Assembly: GCA_023428025.1 (NCBI GenBank)
Contig: JAEYZN010000006.1
Span: forward strand, 62,001-126,000
DNA: 64,000 nt
From: Bacillota bacterium
Lineage (GTDB): Bacteria > Bacillota > Clostridia > Christensenellales > SZUA-584
Direction: 5' to 3'
The first letter of the stretch is position 1; every line of letters starts with the position of its first letter. Shown here piece by piece: positions 16,355-25,740 of this stretch. The notes under the pieces are model-generated. The model worked only from the letters and a program-made list of their open reading frames with translations. It was not told the DNA's origin and did no database searches. A program made the position numbers and the translations under genes.

Positions 16355-18135
16355 ACCGGCAGCCGCGTCATTCTGACCGGCCTCCCGGCCTGCGCTTCGG
16401 GAGCATACAGACCGTTATCACCATGTCGTTCACCGCGGTGACCATTCTGGCGATGATCATCGTGGGGGTGGCGCTTTACAGCATATTTTCGGAAAACGCC
16501 GAGAAAAACGCGGCGTCCTCGTCCCAGCAGATCATGGACCAGGCCACGATCAACGTGGAAAATTACCTCAGGACCATGATGGAGATATCCGACCTGATCA
16601 AGTCCAACATGGTCGGCAGACCCAGAGAGAGCATGGGTGACCTCGGCAGCCTGCTGTCGCTGACGATGCAGATCAGGCGGGACATCGAAACGGTCGCCCT
16701 GTTCGACAACCGCGGCAATCTTGTGCTGAGCAGCCCGCAATTTGAGCATAATAAAAACTATGTCGCCGCCGAGCAGGACTGGTATAAAAGCGCCAGCATG
16801 AATCCCGCTCAATACGTGTTCATGTCCCCGCATGTCCAGCGCCTGTTTGAGGGACGCCGACCGTGGGTGGTGTCGCTGTGCCGGGGGGTGGCGGTGACAG
16901 AGAATGGGAAGCCGCAGAACTGGGTGACCATGGTGGATATGAACTTCAGCGGCATTGAAGAGCTGTGCAAGCGGGTCAGCCTGGGGAAGCGCGGTTACAT
17001 CTATGTGATCGACGGGAACGGCAACATCATCTATCACCCGCAGCAGCAGCTGATATACACCGGCCTCAAGCAGGAGAATATCGGCGAGGCGCTGAGCCGC
17101 GAAGCCGGTTCCTATATCGACGATTTTCAGGGGGAGCGCCGGATCACCACCATCCAGGACATCCATTATGCGGGCTGGAAGATGGTGGGCGTCAGCTTTG
17201 TGGACGAGTTGGTCGCCAACAAGCGCAACCTCAACAATGTGATCATCTACATCCTGCTGTTCGGCATCGCGTTTGAAATCCTCGCGTCCATGTTCATTTC
17301 ATCGAAGATATCGCAACCCATCAAACGTCTGGAGCGCCAGATGAAAAAGGTGGAAAGCGGCGACTTCGATATCGCCGACCTGGAGGTGAAGGGCGAGGAC
17401 GAGGTGAAGCGCCTGACAAAGGCGTTCAACCTGATGATCGCGCGCATCAAGCAGCTGATGAACCAGATCATCAGCGAGCAGGCGCAGCTCAGAAAGAGCG
17501 AGTTCAAGGCGCTGCAGGCGCAGATCAATCCGCACTTTCTGTACAACACGCTGGACTCCATCATCTGGATGAACGAGAACCAGAACCACGAGGGCGTCAC
17601 CGAGATGGTGTCGGCGCTGGCGCGGTTCTTCCGGATCAGCATCAGCAAAGGCAGCGAGATCATCGGCGTGCGCGACGAGGTGGAACATGCCAGAAGCTAT
17701 CTGGTGATCCAGAAGATCCGCTACAAGAACAAGTTCGATTTCTCGTTCAACGTTCAGGAGGAAGCGAACAGCCTGACGACGATCAAGCTGATCCTGCAGC
17801 CCATCGTCGAGAACGCGATCTATCACGGCATCAACAAGATACACGACAAGGGTGAGATCAGCGTGGATGTCTATATTGAAAACGACACGCTGGTGTTCAG
17901 GGTGACGGATAATGGCTTCGGCATCGAGCCGGAGCGGCTCAGGGGCATCCTCAATCGTGAAGCCACCAGCCAGCACGCCGGGGGCGTGGGGCTCAAAAAC
18001 GTCCACGAGCGCATCAAGCTCAGCTATGGCAACGAATACGGCATAGCCATCGTGAGCGAGCTGGAGGTGGGCACCACCGTATACATCAGGATACCGGCGA
18101 ACAGGACGGAGGCGAACCGTGAGAACATTACGTAA
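16351..18135 (+). CDS. sensor histidine kinase (YesM-like, Cache-HAMP-HisKA)
   Basis: A 594-residue membrane kinase with GTG start overlapping the regulator stop (GTGA). TM1 is about 24-46, then an extracytoplasmic Cache-type sensor (about 47-290), TM2 (about 294-316), HAMP (SSKISQPIKRLERQMKKVES), and the LytS/YesM-type phospho-acceptor QINPHFLYNTLDSI with His395. The GHKL ATPase domain shows QPIVENAIYHGI and DNGFGI. It pairs with the preceding regulator. The following lipoprotein gene starts inside its 3' end, suggesting that the binding protein delivers the sugar signal to the sensor domain. Confidence 0.92.
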   Translation: MNRQPRHSDRPPGLRFGSIQTVITMSFTAVTILAMIIVGVALYSIFSENAEKNAASSSQQIMDQATINVENYLRTMMEISDLIKSNMVGRPRESMGDLGSLLSLTMQIRRDIETVALFDNRGNLVLSSPQFEHNKNYVAAEQDWYKSASMNPAQYVFMSPHVQRLFEGRRPWVVSLCRGVAVTENGKPQNWVTMVDMNFSGIEELCKRVSLGKRGYIYVIDGNGNIIYHPQQQLIYTGLKQENIGEALSREAGSYIDDFQGERRITTIQDIHYAGWKMVGVSFVDELVANKRNLNNVIIYILLFGIAFEILASMFISSKISQPIKRLERQMKKVESGDFDIADLEVKGEDEVKRLTKAFNLMIARIKQLMNQIISEQAQLRKSEFKALQAQINPHFLYNTLDSIIWMNENQNHEGVTEMVSALARFFRISISKGSEIIGVRDEVEHARSYLVIQKIRYKNKFDFSFNVQEEANSLTTIKLILQPIVENAIYHGINKIHDKGEISVDVYIENDTLVFRVTDNGFGIEPERLRGILNREATSQHAGGVGLKNVHERIKLSYGNEYGIAIVSELEVGTTVYIRIPANRTEANRENIT

Positions 18136-19093
18136 AGTGCTGGCGCTGCTGCTGGCGGCGCTGATCATATTGCCGCTGACCGCCTGCTCGGGCGACAGCC
18201 TCTCGGACGAAGAGAATCAAACGCGGGTCAAGGTCATCGTCAAAAAACGCGATTACGACTACTGGGCTGTCGTGCAGATGGGCGCGGAAGCGGCGGGCAG
18301 GGAGTTTGGCGTGGAGGTGGACTTTGACGGCCCCACGAACGAGAAGGACATCGACGGCCAGATAAGAATGGTGCAAAGCGCGGTCGCGCAGAAATTCGAC
18401 GCGCTGGTGCTGGCCGCGAGCGACTATGTGGCGCTCGCGCCCGCAGCGGAACAGGCCCGCGCGGCCGGTATGCCGGTCATCATCATAGATTCCAACATCA
18501 AGTCGGACAAGATGAACAGCTTTGTGGGCACCGACAACGTGGATGCCGGCAGGAAGCTGGGCGAATCCCTGATCGAAAAGGTGGGCACCGCCTGCGACAT
18601 CGCGGTGATGAGCTTTGTCAAAGGCGCGGCGACGGCGGACCAGCGGGAGGAGGGCTTCTTCTCGCAGATCGGCGGCCAGAGCGGCATCAACGTGCTGGAA
18701 ACGGCGTACTGCAATTCGGACGAGGATTACGCCAGCGAGCTGACGTACGGCATCGTGGACAAATACCCGGAGCTGGACGCCATCGTGTGCCTGAACGCGT
18801 ACGGCACCGTGGGCGTGGCGCGCGCCATCACTGAGATGGGCAAAGCCGGGGAGATCAGCATCATCGGCTTCGACAGCACGCCGCAGGAGGTGAGCTTCAT
18901 GGAACAGGGTGCGATACAGTCGCTCGTGATCCAGAACCCGTTCAACATGGGCTATCTCGGCGTCAAATACGCACTGGACGCGCTGAAGAACGTGCCGGTG
19001 CCTGAAACGGTGAATACCGGCGCGAATGTGATCGATCAGGAAAACATGTATCTGCCGGAAAACCAGAAGCTCGTTTTCCCGTTTACAGATTAA
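18119..19093 (+). CDS. sugar-binding lipoprotein, probable third component of the sensor
   Basis: A 324-residue family 1 periplasmic-type binding protein (RbsB/YtfQ class). It starts at GTG 18119 with GGAGG upstream, 17 bases inside the kinase gene. The lipobox LPLTAC gives lipidated Cys23. The two-lobed ligand fold is seen in QMGAEAAGREFGVEVDFDGP, ALVLAASDYVALAPA and IIGFDSTPQEVSFMEQGAI. It is physically coupled to the kinase rather than the transporter, which has its own binding protein at 22037. A sensing role is inferred from that arrangement; a transport role cannot be excluded. Confidence 0.85.
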   Translation: MRTLRKVLALLLAALIILPLTACSGDSLSDEENQTRVKVIVKKRDYDYWAVVQMGAEAAGREFGVEVDFDGPTNEKDIDGQIRMVQSAVAQKFDALVLAASDYVALAPAAEQARAAGMPVIIIDSNIKSDKMNSFVGTDNVDAGRKLGESLIEKVGTACDIAVMSFVKGAATADQREEGFFSQIGGQSGINVLETAYCNSDEDYASELTYGIVDKYPELDAIVCLNAYGTVGVARAITEMGKAGEISIIGFDSTPQEVSFMEQGAIQSLVIQNPFNMGYLGVKYALDALKNVPVPETVNTGANVIDQENMYLPENQKLVFPFTD

Positions 19094-19516
19094 CTGAAAG
19101 CATCAGACTGACAGGCTGGCTTTAGTAAGTGTCTCACAATCAAACCGTATTTGGAAAAAGCATGGCGTATGACGCGTTGTGCTTTTTTTAGGGCCTGTTA
19201 ATACAAACGCTCAACGGGTATCTTCCAATGTCTTTTTGCGCCATGCTGTGTTGCTTTTTCTTGCCATAGCGCCACTATGCCTGCGAAAAAGCGCCTTGCC
19301 TGATGCAAAGATCCGCCGAAATCTGCCCGCTTCGGATTATGTTAACAGACCCTAGTATAAACATTATAGAAATTCACAACTTCTTTGTCGTTTTTAACAT
19401 TCTATACTTTACCCGTTAAATTTACAATTAGCATTGTCATGATAAGCGAATAAACTCTATTGGCAAATGGAATAATTTAGATGCCAGCTTAATTCTGCAT
19501 GATTGAAGGTGACTAT
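19094..19516. other. 423-base gap between sensor genes and ABC transporter
   Basis: It holds the MITE-like element (19189-19354) and an AT-rich stretch that probably contains the transporter promoter. The best -10 I see is TATACT near 19403, without a matching -35. No gene is seen. Confidence 0.5.
19189..19354. mobile_element. fold-back MITE-like element, 166 bp
   Basis: Terminal inverted repeats TAGGGCCTGTTAA (19189-19201) and TTAACAGACCCTA (19342-19354) differ at one position. Both ends begin or finish with TA, as expected for a TA target duplication of the IS630/mariner type. Inside, GCTTTTTC..CCATAG and CTATG..GAAAAAGC form a long central hairpin around CGCCA. It has no coding capacity. 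It is probably mobilised in trans by a transposase elsewhere. Confidence 0.6.
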
Positions 19517-21001
19517 ATGGACCAAATGCTTCTGAAGATGGAAGGTATTGATAAGTCGTTCCCAGGCGTGCACGCTTTGAACAGCTGCCGGTTCGACCTG
19601 TGCAAAGGAGAGATCCACGCGCTGGTGGGAGAGAACGGCGCCGGTAAATCCACGCTGATGAAGGTTCTGACGGGCATCCACACGCCGGACTCGGGCGACA
19701 TCTATCTGGAAGGCAATCAGATGTCCTTTAAATCTCCCCGGGATGCGCAGCTGGCGGGTATCTCCATGGTTCATCAGGAACTAAACCTGATGAACCACCT
19801 GACGGTGGCGCAGAACATCTTCATCGGGCGCGAAAGCGACGGCGCTTTCCTCAACGAGAGATCCATCAACAAGCGCACCGTGGAGCTGTTCGACAGGCTG
19901 AACCTGAAGGTGAACCCCGAAGAGATGGTGGGAAACCTGTCGGTGAGCCACCAGCAGATGATCGAGATCGCCAAGGCCATCTCCTACAACGCCAAGATCA
20001 TCATTTTCGACGAGCCGACGGCGACCTTGACGGACAACGAGATCGACGAACTGTTCAAGATCATGGAAGAGCTGCGCAAAAGCGGCGTCGGCATGATCTA
20101 CATATCGCACCGGATGGACGAGATCAAGCGGATATCCGACCGCGTCACGGTCATGCGGGACGGCGAATATATCGGCACGCTGAATAAAGATGAGATCGAT
20201 ATCGAGAAGATCATCCACATGATGGTGGGCCGCGTGACTTACGAGGCCCATAAGCAGACGAGCGCGGTGGGGGCCGGCGCGCCTGTGGTGATGCGTGTGG
20301 AGCATATGAGTTCCAAAGACGTCAAGGACGTGTCGTTCGAGCTGTATAAGGGCGAGATACTGGGCATCGCCGGTCTTGTGGGCGCGGGCCGTACCGAGCT
20401 GGCGCGACTGATATTCGGCGCCGACAAGCGGATGGGCGGCGACGTCTACCTGAACGGCAAAAAGGTGACCATCAACAGCCCCAGCGACGCGGTGCGCCAC
20501 GGCATCGGCTATCTGTCGGAAGACAGAAAACGGTACGGGCTGGCGCTGGGCATGAGTATAGCCGACAACATCGTGATGCCGAGCCTGGATGGCTATATTT
20601 CGGCGGGCATCATCAACGAAAGAAAAATAGAAACCACAGCGAAGGATTCCATCGCGAAGATCAACATCAAGACGCCGTCCGCACGGCAGCTGGTGAAGAA
20701 CCTGTCCGGCGGCAACCAGCAGAAGGTGATCATCGCCAAATGGCTGCTGAAGGACTGCGACATACTGATATTCGACGAACCGACGCGCGGTATCGACGTG
20801 GGCGCCAAGAGCGAGATATACAAGATCATCAACCAGCTGGCGGAGTCGGGAAAATCCATCATCATGATCTCGTCCGAGCTGCCCGAGCTGCTGCGCATGA
20901 GTGACCGCGTGCTGGTGATGTGCGAAGGCGTCCATACGGCGACGCTGGGGCTGCACGAAATCGATCAGAAAACGATAATGAAATACGCGACTGAGCATTG
21001 A
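19517..21001 (+). CDS. sugar ABC transporter ATP-binding protein (RbsA/MglA/YtfR family)
   Basis: A 494-residue protein with two fused nucleotide-binding domains, the hallmark of CUT2 monosaccharide importers. The first half has Walker A GENGAGKST, signature LSVSHQQM and Walker B IIFDEPTATL. The second has degenerate GLVGAGRTE, signature LSGGNQQK and Walker B ILIFDEPTRGID. ATG 19517 is preferred to the ATG 18 bases earlier because GAAGGTGA precedes it. It drives import through the permease encoded next. Confidence 0.92.
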   Translation: MDQMLLKMEGIDKSFPGVHALNSCRFDLCKGEIHALVGENGAGKSTLMKVLTGIHTPDSGDIYLEGNQMSFKSPRDAQLAGISMVHQELNLMNHLTVAQNIFIGRESDGAFLNERSINKRTVELFDRLNLKVNPEEMVGNLSVSHQQMIEIAKAISYNAKIIIFDEPTATLTDNEIDELFKIMEELRKSGVGMIYISHRMDEIKRISDRVTVMRDGEYIGTLNKDEIDIEKIIHMMVGRVTYEAHKQTSAVGAGAPVVMRVEHMSSKDVKDVSFELYKGEILGIAGLVGAGRTELARLIFGADKRMGGDVYLNGKKVTINSPSDAVRHGIGYLSEDRKRYGLALGMSIADNIVMPSLDGYISAGIINERKIETTAKDSIAKINIKTPSARQLVKNLSGGNQQKVIIAKWLLKDCDILIFDEPTRGIDVGAKSEIYKIINQLAESGKSIIMISSELPELLRMSDRVLVMCEGVHTATLGLHEIDQKTIMKYATEH

Positions 21002-21014
21002 GGGGGAATCATCC

Positions 21015-21986
21015 ATGGTAAAGGGTATAGGAAAAAACGGACAGAAATTACTGGCGTTCGCGGCGCTCGTCATCATCTATGTGTTCTTTGCGATCACGGG
21101 CAACAACTTCTGGTCTGTGCCGACGACGCTGAACATTCTGGCATCTTCGTATTATGTGGGCTTTCTGGCGCTGGGCGTCACGTTCGTCATCATCACGGGC
21201 GGTATCGACCTGTCCATCGGCGCGCTGATGATGTGCTCCGCGCTTGTGGGCGGCCAGCTCTACCGTGACGCGGGCGCGCCGCTGTGGGTGGCGCTCGTCG
21301 TGATGGTGCTGTTCGGCACCGCCGTGGGCCTGCTGAACGGCCTGATGGTCACCAAGCTGAACCTGCCGCCGTTTATCGCCACATTGGGCACGATGATGGT
21401 ATCGCTGGGCTTCGGGTCCATCATCACCGGCACGTCGTCCAAATACTTTCCGACGATACTCGAGCCGGACGGCTGGTTCTCGCGCATATTCTTCAAGACG
21501 GAAAACGGCTTTCCGATGGGCGCGGTATTCCTGCTGGTCTTCTTTGCCGTCACCTTCGTGCTGCTCAACAAGATGAAGGTGGGCCGTTACATATTCGGCA
21601 TCGGCAGCAACGAGGAAGCCGTGCGCCTGTCCGGCATCAAGGTGGATGTATGGAAGACCATCGCGTATGCCATCAGCGGCTTTGCGGCGGGCCTTGGCTC
21701 CATATTCTACGCGGCGACTTATACGGTCGTCATCCCGAACACCGGCAACGGCATTGAGCTGCAGGCCATCGCGGGCGTCGTTATCGGCGGCACCTCGCTG
21801 TCGGGCGGCATCGGTTCTCTCACGGGCACGCTGATCGGCGTGTTCATCATGAGCATACTGAAGAACGGCCTGGTGTCCCTGAACCTGCCCGCGCCGTTCC
21901 AGACCTTCTTCACCGGTATCGTCGTTATCGGCGCGGTGCTGCTCGACGTCTACCGGAACAAGAAAGCCAACTCTGTGAAACGATAA
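21015..21986 (+). CDS. sugar ABC transporter permease (RbsC/YjfF family)
   Basis: A 323-residue inner-membrane protein with about eight to ten hydrophobic segments. The CUT2 permease motif GVTFVIITGGIDLSIGALM is present, and the cytoplasmic coupling loop contains GSNEEAVRLSGIKVDVWKT. A GAGGGGG site precedes the ATG, 13 bases after the ATPase gene. Only one permease gene is present, so the pore is probably a homodimer. Confidence 0.92.
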   Translation: MVKGIGKNGQKLLAFAALVIIYVFFAITGNNFWSVPTTLNILASSYYVGFLALGVTFVIITGGIDLSIGALMMCSALVGGQLYRDAGAPLWVALVVMVLFGTAVGLLNGLMVTKLNLPPFIATLGTMMVSLGFGSIITGTSSKYFPTILEPDGWFSRIFFKTENGFPMGAVFLLVFFAVTFVLLNKMKVGRYIFGIGSNEEAVRLSGIKVDVWKTIAYAISGFAAGLGSIFYAATYTVVIPNTGNGIELQAIAGVVIGGTSLSGGIGSLTGTLIGVFIMSILKNGLVSLNLPAPFQTFFTGIVVIGAVLLDVYRNKKANSVKR

Positions 21987-22036
21987 TGAATTAAGCAGCA
22001 ATGCTTAAGTAAAAACTATAGGAGGATAAGTTTGTA

Positions 22037-23182
22037 ATGAACACAAAGAAGAGTGTAAAATTCCTGACGCTGCTTGTAGCGCTGGCAATGGTCGTCGCCA
22101 TGTTCGCAGGCTGCGGCGGTCCCTCGCCCCAGGCGACACCGACCCAGGCTCCCGTATCTGAAGCGCCATCCGAAGAACCGTCTGTGGCTCCTACGGAAGA
22201 AGCGGCTGGCCCGCTGTACATCTCCGTGATCGCGAAGGGCTTCCAGCACCAGTTCTGGCAGGTCGTTAAGCTGGGGTCCGAGCAGGCTGCGACCGACCTC
22301 GGCGTGCAGATATTCTTCACCGGCCCCGAGGGCGAGAGCGCCCAGAGCGCCCAGGTGGACATGCTGAACGCTGAGCTTGCGAAAAATCCTGCGGCTATCG
22401 CGCTTGCGGCTCTCAACACCGAAGCGGTGCTGAGCCAGCTGAAGGATGCACAGGACAAGGGCATTCCGGTCATCGGCTTTGACTCGGGCGTTCCGGATGC
22501 GCCGGCCGGCCAGATCGCGGCCACAGCGGCCACGAACAACGAAGGCGCTGCTGCGCTGGGCGCCGAGAAGATGTATGAAGCCTTAAAGGACGTCATCACG
22601 GCGGCCACCCCGGATAAGCCGGTTGTGATCTCCATCCTGTCCCAGGATGTGACGAGCGCGTCGGTCGGCGGCCGTACAAAAGGCTTTGCCGAGAAGATGA
22701 AAGAGCTGGTTGAAGCGGGCGGCGGCACGGCGGCCATCACGGGCGACTTCGCGGCCATCAACACGGGCGACGCGGCGGCTTCCGCTGTGAACATCGCGGT
22801 CACCGTGGGCGCAACGGCCGACATCACCGACATGACCAACGCGGCGAACGGCCTGCTCAATGCGAAGGGCCTCGCGGGTGTGTTCCTGTCCAACGAAGGC
22901 GCTGTCAACGGCCTGCTGGCCGCTGTGAACGCCGGCTCCAAGATTCCGGACGGCGTTAAGATCGTCGGCTTCGACGCTGGCGCGGGCCAGAAGGCTGCTG
23001 TGAAGAACGGCGTGTTCCTCGGCTCCATCACGCAGGATCCTTTCCAGATCGGCTACAAGGCTGTTGAGCTGGCTGTGGCGGCTGCGAACGGCGAGACTGT
23101 GGCGGATGTTGATACCGGCGCGAAGTGGTATGATGCCAGCAACATGGAGCAGGAAGACATCGCTCAGCTTCTGTACGACTGA
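22037..23182 (+). CDS. sugar-binding lipoprotein of the ABC transporter
   Basis: A 381-residue lipoprotein with signal peptide and lipobox MFAGCGG (Cys26). An Ala/Pro/Glu-rich tether (about 28-58) is followed by a family 1 binding domain (ISVIAKGFQHQFWQVVKLGS..). A GGAGGATAAG site precedes the ATG. As the last gene of the transporter set it is the likely substrate receptor. The downstream fucose isomerase suggests L-fucose or a related 6-deoxyhexose or D-arabinose as ligand (inference). Confidence 0.9.
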   Translation: MNTKKSVKFLTLLVALAMVVAMFAGCGGPSPQATPTQAPVSEAPSEEPSVAPTEEAAGPLYISVIAKGFQHQFWQVVKLGSEQAATDLGVQIFFTGPEGESAQSAQVDMLNAELAKNPAAIALAALNTEAVLSQLKDAQDKGIPVIGFDSGVPDAPAGQIAATAATNNEGAAALGAEKMYEALKDVITAATPDKPVVISILSQDVTSASVGGRTKGFAEKMKELVEAGGGTAAITGDFAAINTGDAAASAVNIAVTVGATADITDMTNAANGLLNAKGLAGVFLSNEGAVNGLLAAVNAGSKIPDGVKIVGFDAGAGQKAAVKNGVFLGSITQDPFQIGYKAVELAVAAANGETVADVDTGAKWYDASNMEQEDIAQLLYD

Positions 23183-23212
23183 TAACCGGTCAATAATACG
23201 ATCTTCTGAGAT

Positions 23213-23246
23213 GGCCTCCTTTGGCGCTGTGCCAAGGGAGGCCGTT
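23213..23246 (+). terminator. hairpin terminator after the binding-protein gene
   Basis: GGCCTCC-T-TTGGC (23213-23225) pairs with GCCAA-G-GGAGGCC (23231-23243) and is followed only by GTTTC. The stem is strong but the U-tract weak, so partial read-through into fucI is likely. Confidence 0.6.
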
Positions 23247-23369
23247 TCACAGTGAAAGCGGCGCTTTTGCCGCATACGTCCGGGTCGGTTTTCTGATAGT
23301 GATTTCGCTGTTGTAGAGTGGAATCGCCTAAGCAAGGGAAAGCCCGCCATGGAACAGGAGGAATATGAT

Positions 23370-25130
23370 ATGGTGAAGATTGGTATCCGCCCGACCATCG
23401 ACGGCCGGGAAAGAGGCGTTCGTGAGACGCTGGAAGACCAGACGATGGGTATGGCCAAAGCCGCGGCTGAACTGATCAGCGGCCATTTGAAAGACAGAGA
23501 CGGCAACCCTGTGCAGTGCGTGATTGCCGACACCACCATCGGCGGCGTGTACGAGGCCGCGCAGTGCGCCGAGAAGTTCGCGCGCGAGGGCGTCTGCGCC
23601 ACGCTGACGGTGACGCCCTGCTGGTGCTACGGCAGCGAAACGATGGACATGGACCCGTTGCTGCCCAAGGCGGTCTGGGGCTTTAACGGAACGGAAAGGC
23701 CGGGCGCCGTGTATCTCGCGGCGGTGCTGGCCGCGCACACGCAGAAGGGCCTGCCCGCGTTCAGCATTTACGGACGCGACGTGCAGGACGCCAGGGACAC
23801 CGCCATCCCGGAGGATGTGAAGGAGAAGATACTGCGCTTCGCGCGCGCGGCTGTGGCTGTGGGCGAGATGAAGGGCAAGAGCTACCTGTCCTGCGGCAGC
23901 GTGTCGATGGGCATTGCGGGCTCCATCGTGAACCCGGATTTCTTTGAAAGCTATCTTGGCATGCGGTGCGAACAGGTGGACATGACCGAGTTCGTGCGCC
24001 GCATCGAAGAGGAGATATACGACAAGGACGAGTTTGACAAAGCGCTGGCCTGGGTGAAGGCCAACTGCCGCGAAGCCGCAGACAGGAACACGCCGCCCAG
24101 CTCCAGGGAGCGCAAGGACTGGGAATGGGAATTCACCGTCAAGTGCGCGCTGATCGCGAAGGACCTGATGGGCGGTAACCGGAAGCTGGTCGACAGGGGC
24201 TTTCGTGAGGAAGGGCTGGGCCACAACGCCATCGCGGCGGGTTTCCAGGGTCAGCGCCAGTGGACGGACCATTTCCCGAATGCGGACTTTGTGGAATCCA
24301 TACTGTGCTCGTCGTTCGACTGGAACGGCACGCGCGCGCCGTACATATTCGCGACGGAAAACGACGCGCTCAACGGCATGTCGATGCTGTTTGGGCATCT
24401 GCTGACCAACGCCGCGTCCATATTCTCGGATGTGCGGACATACTGGAGCCCCGAGGCGGTGAAGCGCGTGACGGGCAAGGACCTGACGGGCGTTGCCGGC
24501 AACGGCATCATCCACCTGATCAATTCGGGCGCGACGTGTCTCGACGGCACCGGCCAGCAGGAGCTGGACGGATCGCCCGCGATGAAGCCCTATTGGGACA
24601 TCACGGACGACGAGGTGAAAAAGTGCCTGGACGCTACGCAGTGGTGCCCCGCCAACAAGGGGTATTTCCGGGGCGGCGGCTATTCGTCCAACTTCAAGAC
24701 GCGCGGCGGCATGCCGGTGACGATGTGCCGCATCAACCTGGTGAAGGGACTGGGGCCGGTGCTGCAGATCGCGGAAGGCTGGACGGTGGAACTGCCCGAG
24801 GACGTGCACAAGACGCTGGACGAGCGGACCGACCCGACATGGCCCACCACGTGGTTTGCGCCGCGTCTTAACGGCAAGGGCGCGTTCACGGATGTATACA
24901 GCGTGATGGCGAACTGGGGCGCGAACCACGGCGCGATCAACCACGGCCACATCGGCGCGGACCTTATTACGCTGGCGTCTATGCTGCGCATTCCCGTCAA
25001 CATGCACAACGTGGACGACGCCAAGATATTCCGCCCGTCCGCCTGGAGCGCGTTCGGCACGGAATGCCGCGAATACGCGGACCAGCTGGCATGCAAAAAC
25101 TTCGGACCCGTTTACGGCATCCGCGCATGA
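23370..25130 (+). CDS. fucI: L-fucose isomerase
   Basis: A 586-residue metal-dependent ketol isomerase converting L-fucose to L-fuculose (also D-arabinose to D-ribulose). The N-terminus KIGIRPTIDGRERGVRETLE and the length match E. coli FucI (591 residues). Other conserved parts are GNGIIHLINSGATCLDGTG and HGAINHGHIGADLITLASMLRIP near the C-terminus, which carries metal and substrate residues. ATG 23370 follows AGGAGG by 8 bases; the earlier ATG at 23349 has no ribosome site. Fuculokinase and fuculose-phosphate aldolase genes are not in this window. Confidence 0.93.
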   Translation: MVKIGIRPTIDGRERGVRETLEDQTMGMAKAAAELISGHLKDRDGNPVQCVIADTTIGGVYEAAQCAEKFAREGVCATLTVTPCWCYGSETMDMDPLLPKAVWGFNGTERPGAVYLAAVLAAHTQKGLPAFSIYGRDVQDARDTAIPEDVKEKILRFARAAVAVGEMKGKSYLSCGSVSMGIAGSIVNPDFFESYLGMRCEQVDMTEFVRRIEEEIYDKDEFDKALAWVKANCREAADRNTPPSSRERKDWEWEFTVKCALIAKDLMGGNRKLVDRGFREEGLGHNAIAAGFQGQRQWTDHFPNADFVESILCSSFDWNGTRAPYIFATENDALNGMSMLFGHLLTNAASIFSDVRTYWSPEAVKRVTGKDLTGVAGNGIIHLINSGATCLDGTGQQELDGSPAMKPYWDITDDEVKKCLDATQWCPANKGYFRGGGYSSNFKTRGGMPVTMCRINLVKGLGPVLQIAEGWTVELPEDVHKTLDERTDPTWPTTWFAPRLNGKGAFTDVYSVMANWGANHGAINHGHIGADLITLASMLRIPVNMHNVDDAKIFRPSAWSAFGTECREYADQLACKNFGPVYGIRA

Positions 25131-25143
25131 GGGGGGCAACAAC

Positions 25144-25581
25144 ATGCTGAAAAAAATACCTTCGATCATATCGCCCGAACTGCTGCATGTGCTGATGGAG
25201 ATGGGGCATGGCGATGAGATCTGTCTCGCCGACGGCAACTTCCCGGCCGCCAGCATGGGCAAATGCGTCGTCCGCCTGGATGGGCACGGCACGGAGGCGA
25301 TTCTCAGGGCCGTGCTGGAATTCTTTCCGCTGGACACGTTCGTGGAAAAACCGGTGGCGCTGATGCGCACGGTGAGCGATAACGAGCCGCAGCCGGAAAT
25401 ATGGGGCAAATACCGGTGGATCATCGAGACAAGCGAGGAAAAGGAAGCCTTCCCCGGGTTTGAGATGATGGAGCGCTTTGCGTTCTACGAGCGGGCGAAG
25501 GAATGCTTCGCGGTGGTGGCGACGGGCGAGAGCGCCCTGTACGCCAACATCATACTCAAAAAAGGCGTGGTCAAAAAGTAA
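25144..25581 (+). CDS. fucU: L-fucose mutarotase (FucU/RbsD family)
   Basis: A 145-residue protein that interconverts alpha and beta anomers of fucose, feeding the isomerase. The family pattern ISPELLHVLMEMGHGDEI is followed by ADGNFPAAS, with the catalytic His in MGHGDE. The C-terminal AVVATGESALYANIILKKGV is also typical. It starts 13 bases after fucI with a GAGGGGG site, and is therefore cotranscribed. Confidence 0.92.
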   Translation: MLKKIPSIISPELLHVLMEMGHGDEICLADGNFPAASMGKCVVRLDGHGTEAILRAVLEFFPLDTFVEKPVALMRTVSDNEPQPEIWGKYRWIIETSEEKEAFPGFEMMERFAFYERAKECFAVVATGESALYANIILKKGVVKK

Positions 25582-25672
25582 CGCAAAAGAGATATTTCTG
25601 TGCAACCGGAAATATATATCAGTAAGCGTCCAAAGGACAAATGCGGACTTCCTTCATAACTTTTACCTCAGC

Positions 25673-25705
25673 AGAAAAGGGAAAGCAATCAGCTTTCCCT
25701 TTTCT
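25673..25705. terminator. rho-independent terminator
   Basis: A perfect 14-bp stem AGAAAAGGGAAAGC/GCTTTCCCTTTTCT with loop AATCA and flanking A/T runs. It ends the fucose operon. Confidence 0.88.
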
Positions 25706-25740
25706 CATATACCGTTCGGGCACAAGTTGCAGGCGGAAGA

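Noticed and set aside
23328..25424. 698-codon leftward frame opposite fucI
   Set aside because: Shadow of the fucose isomerase reading frame; no recognisable domain and no ribosome site.
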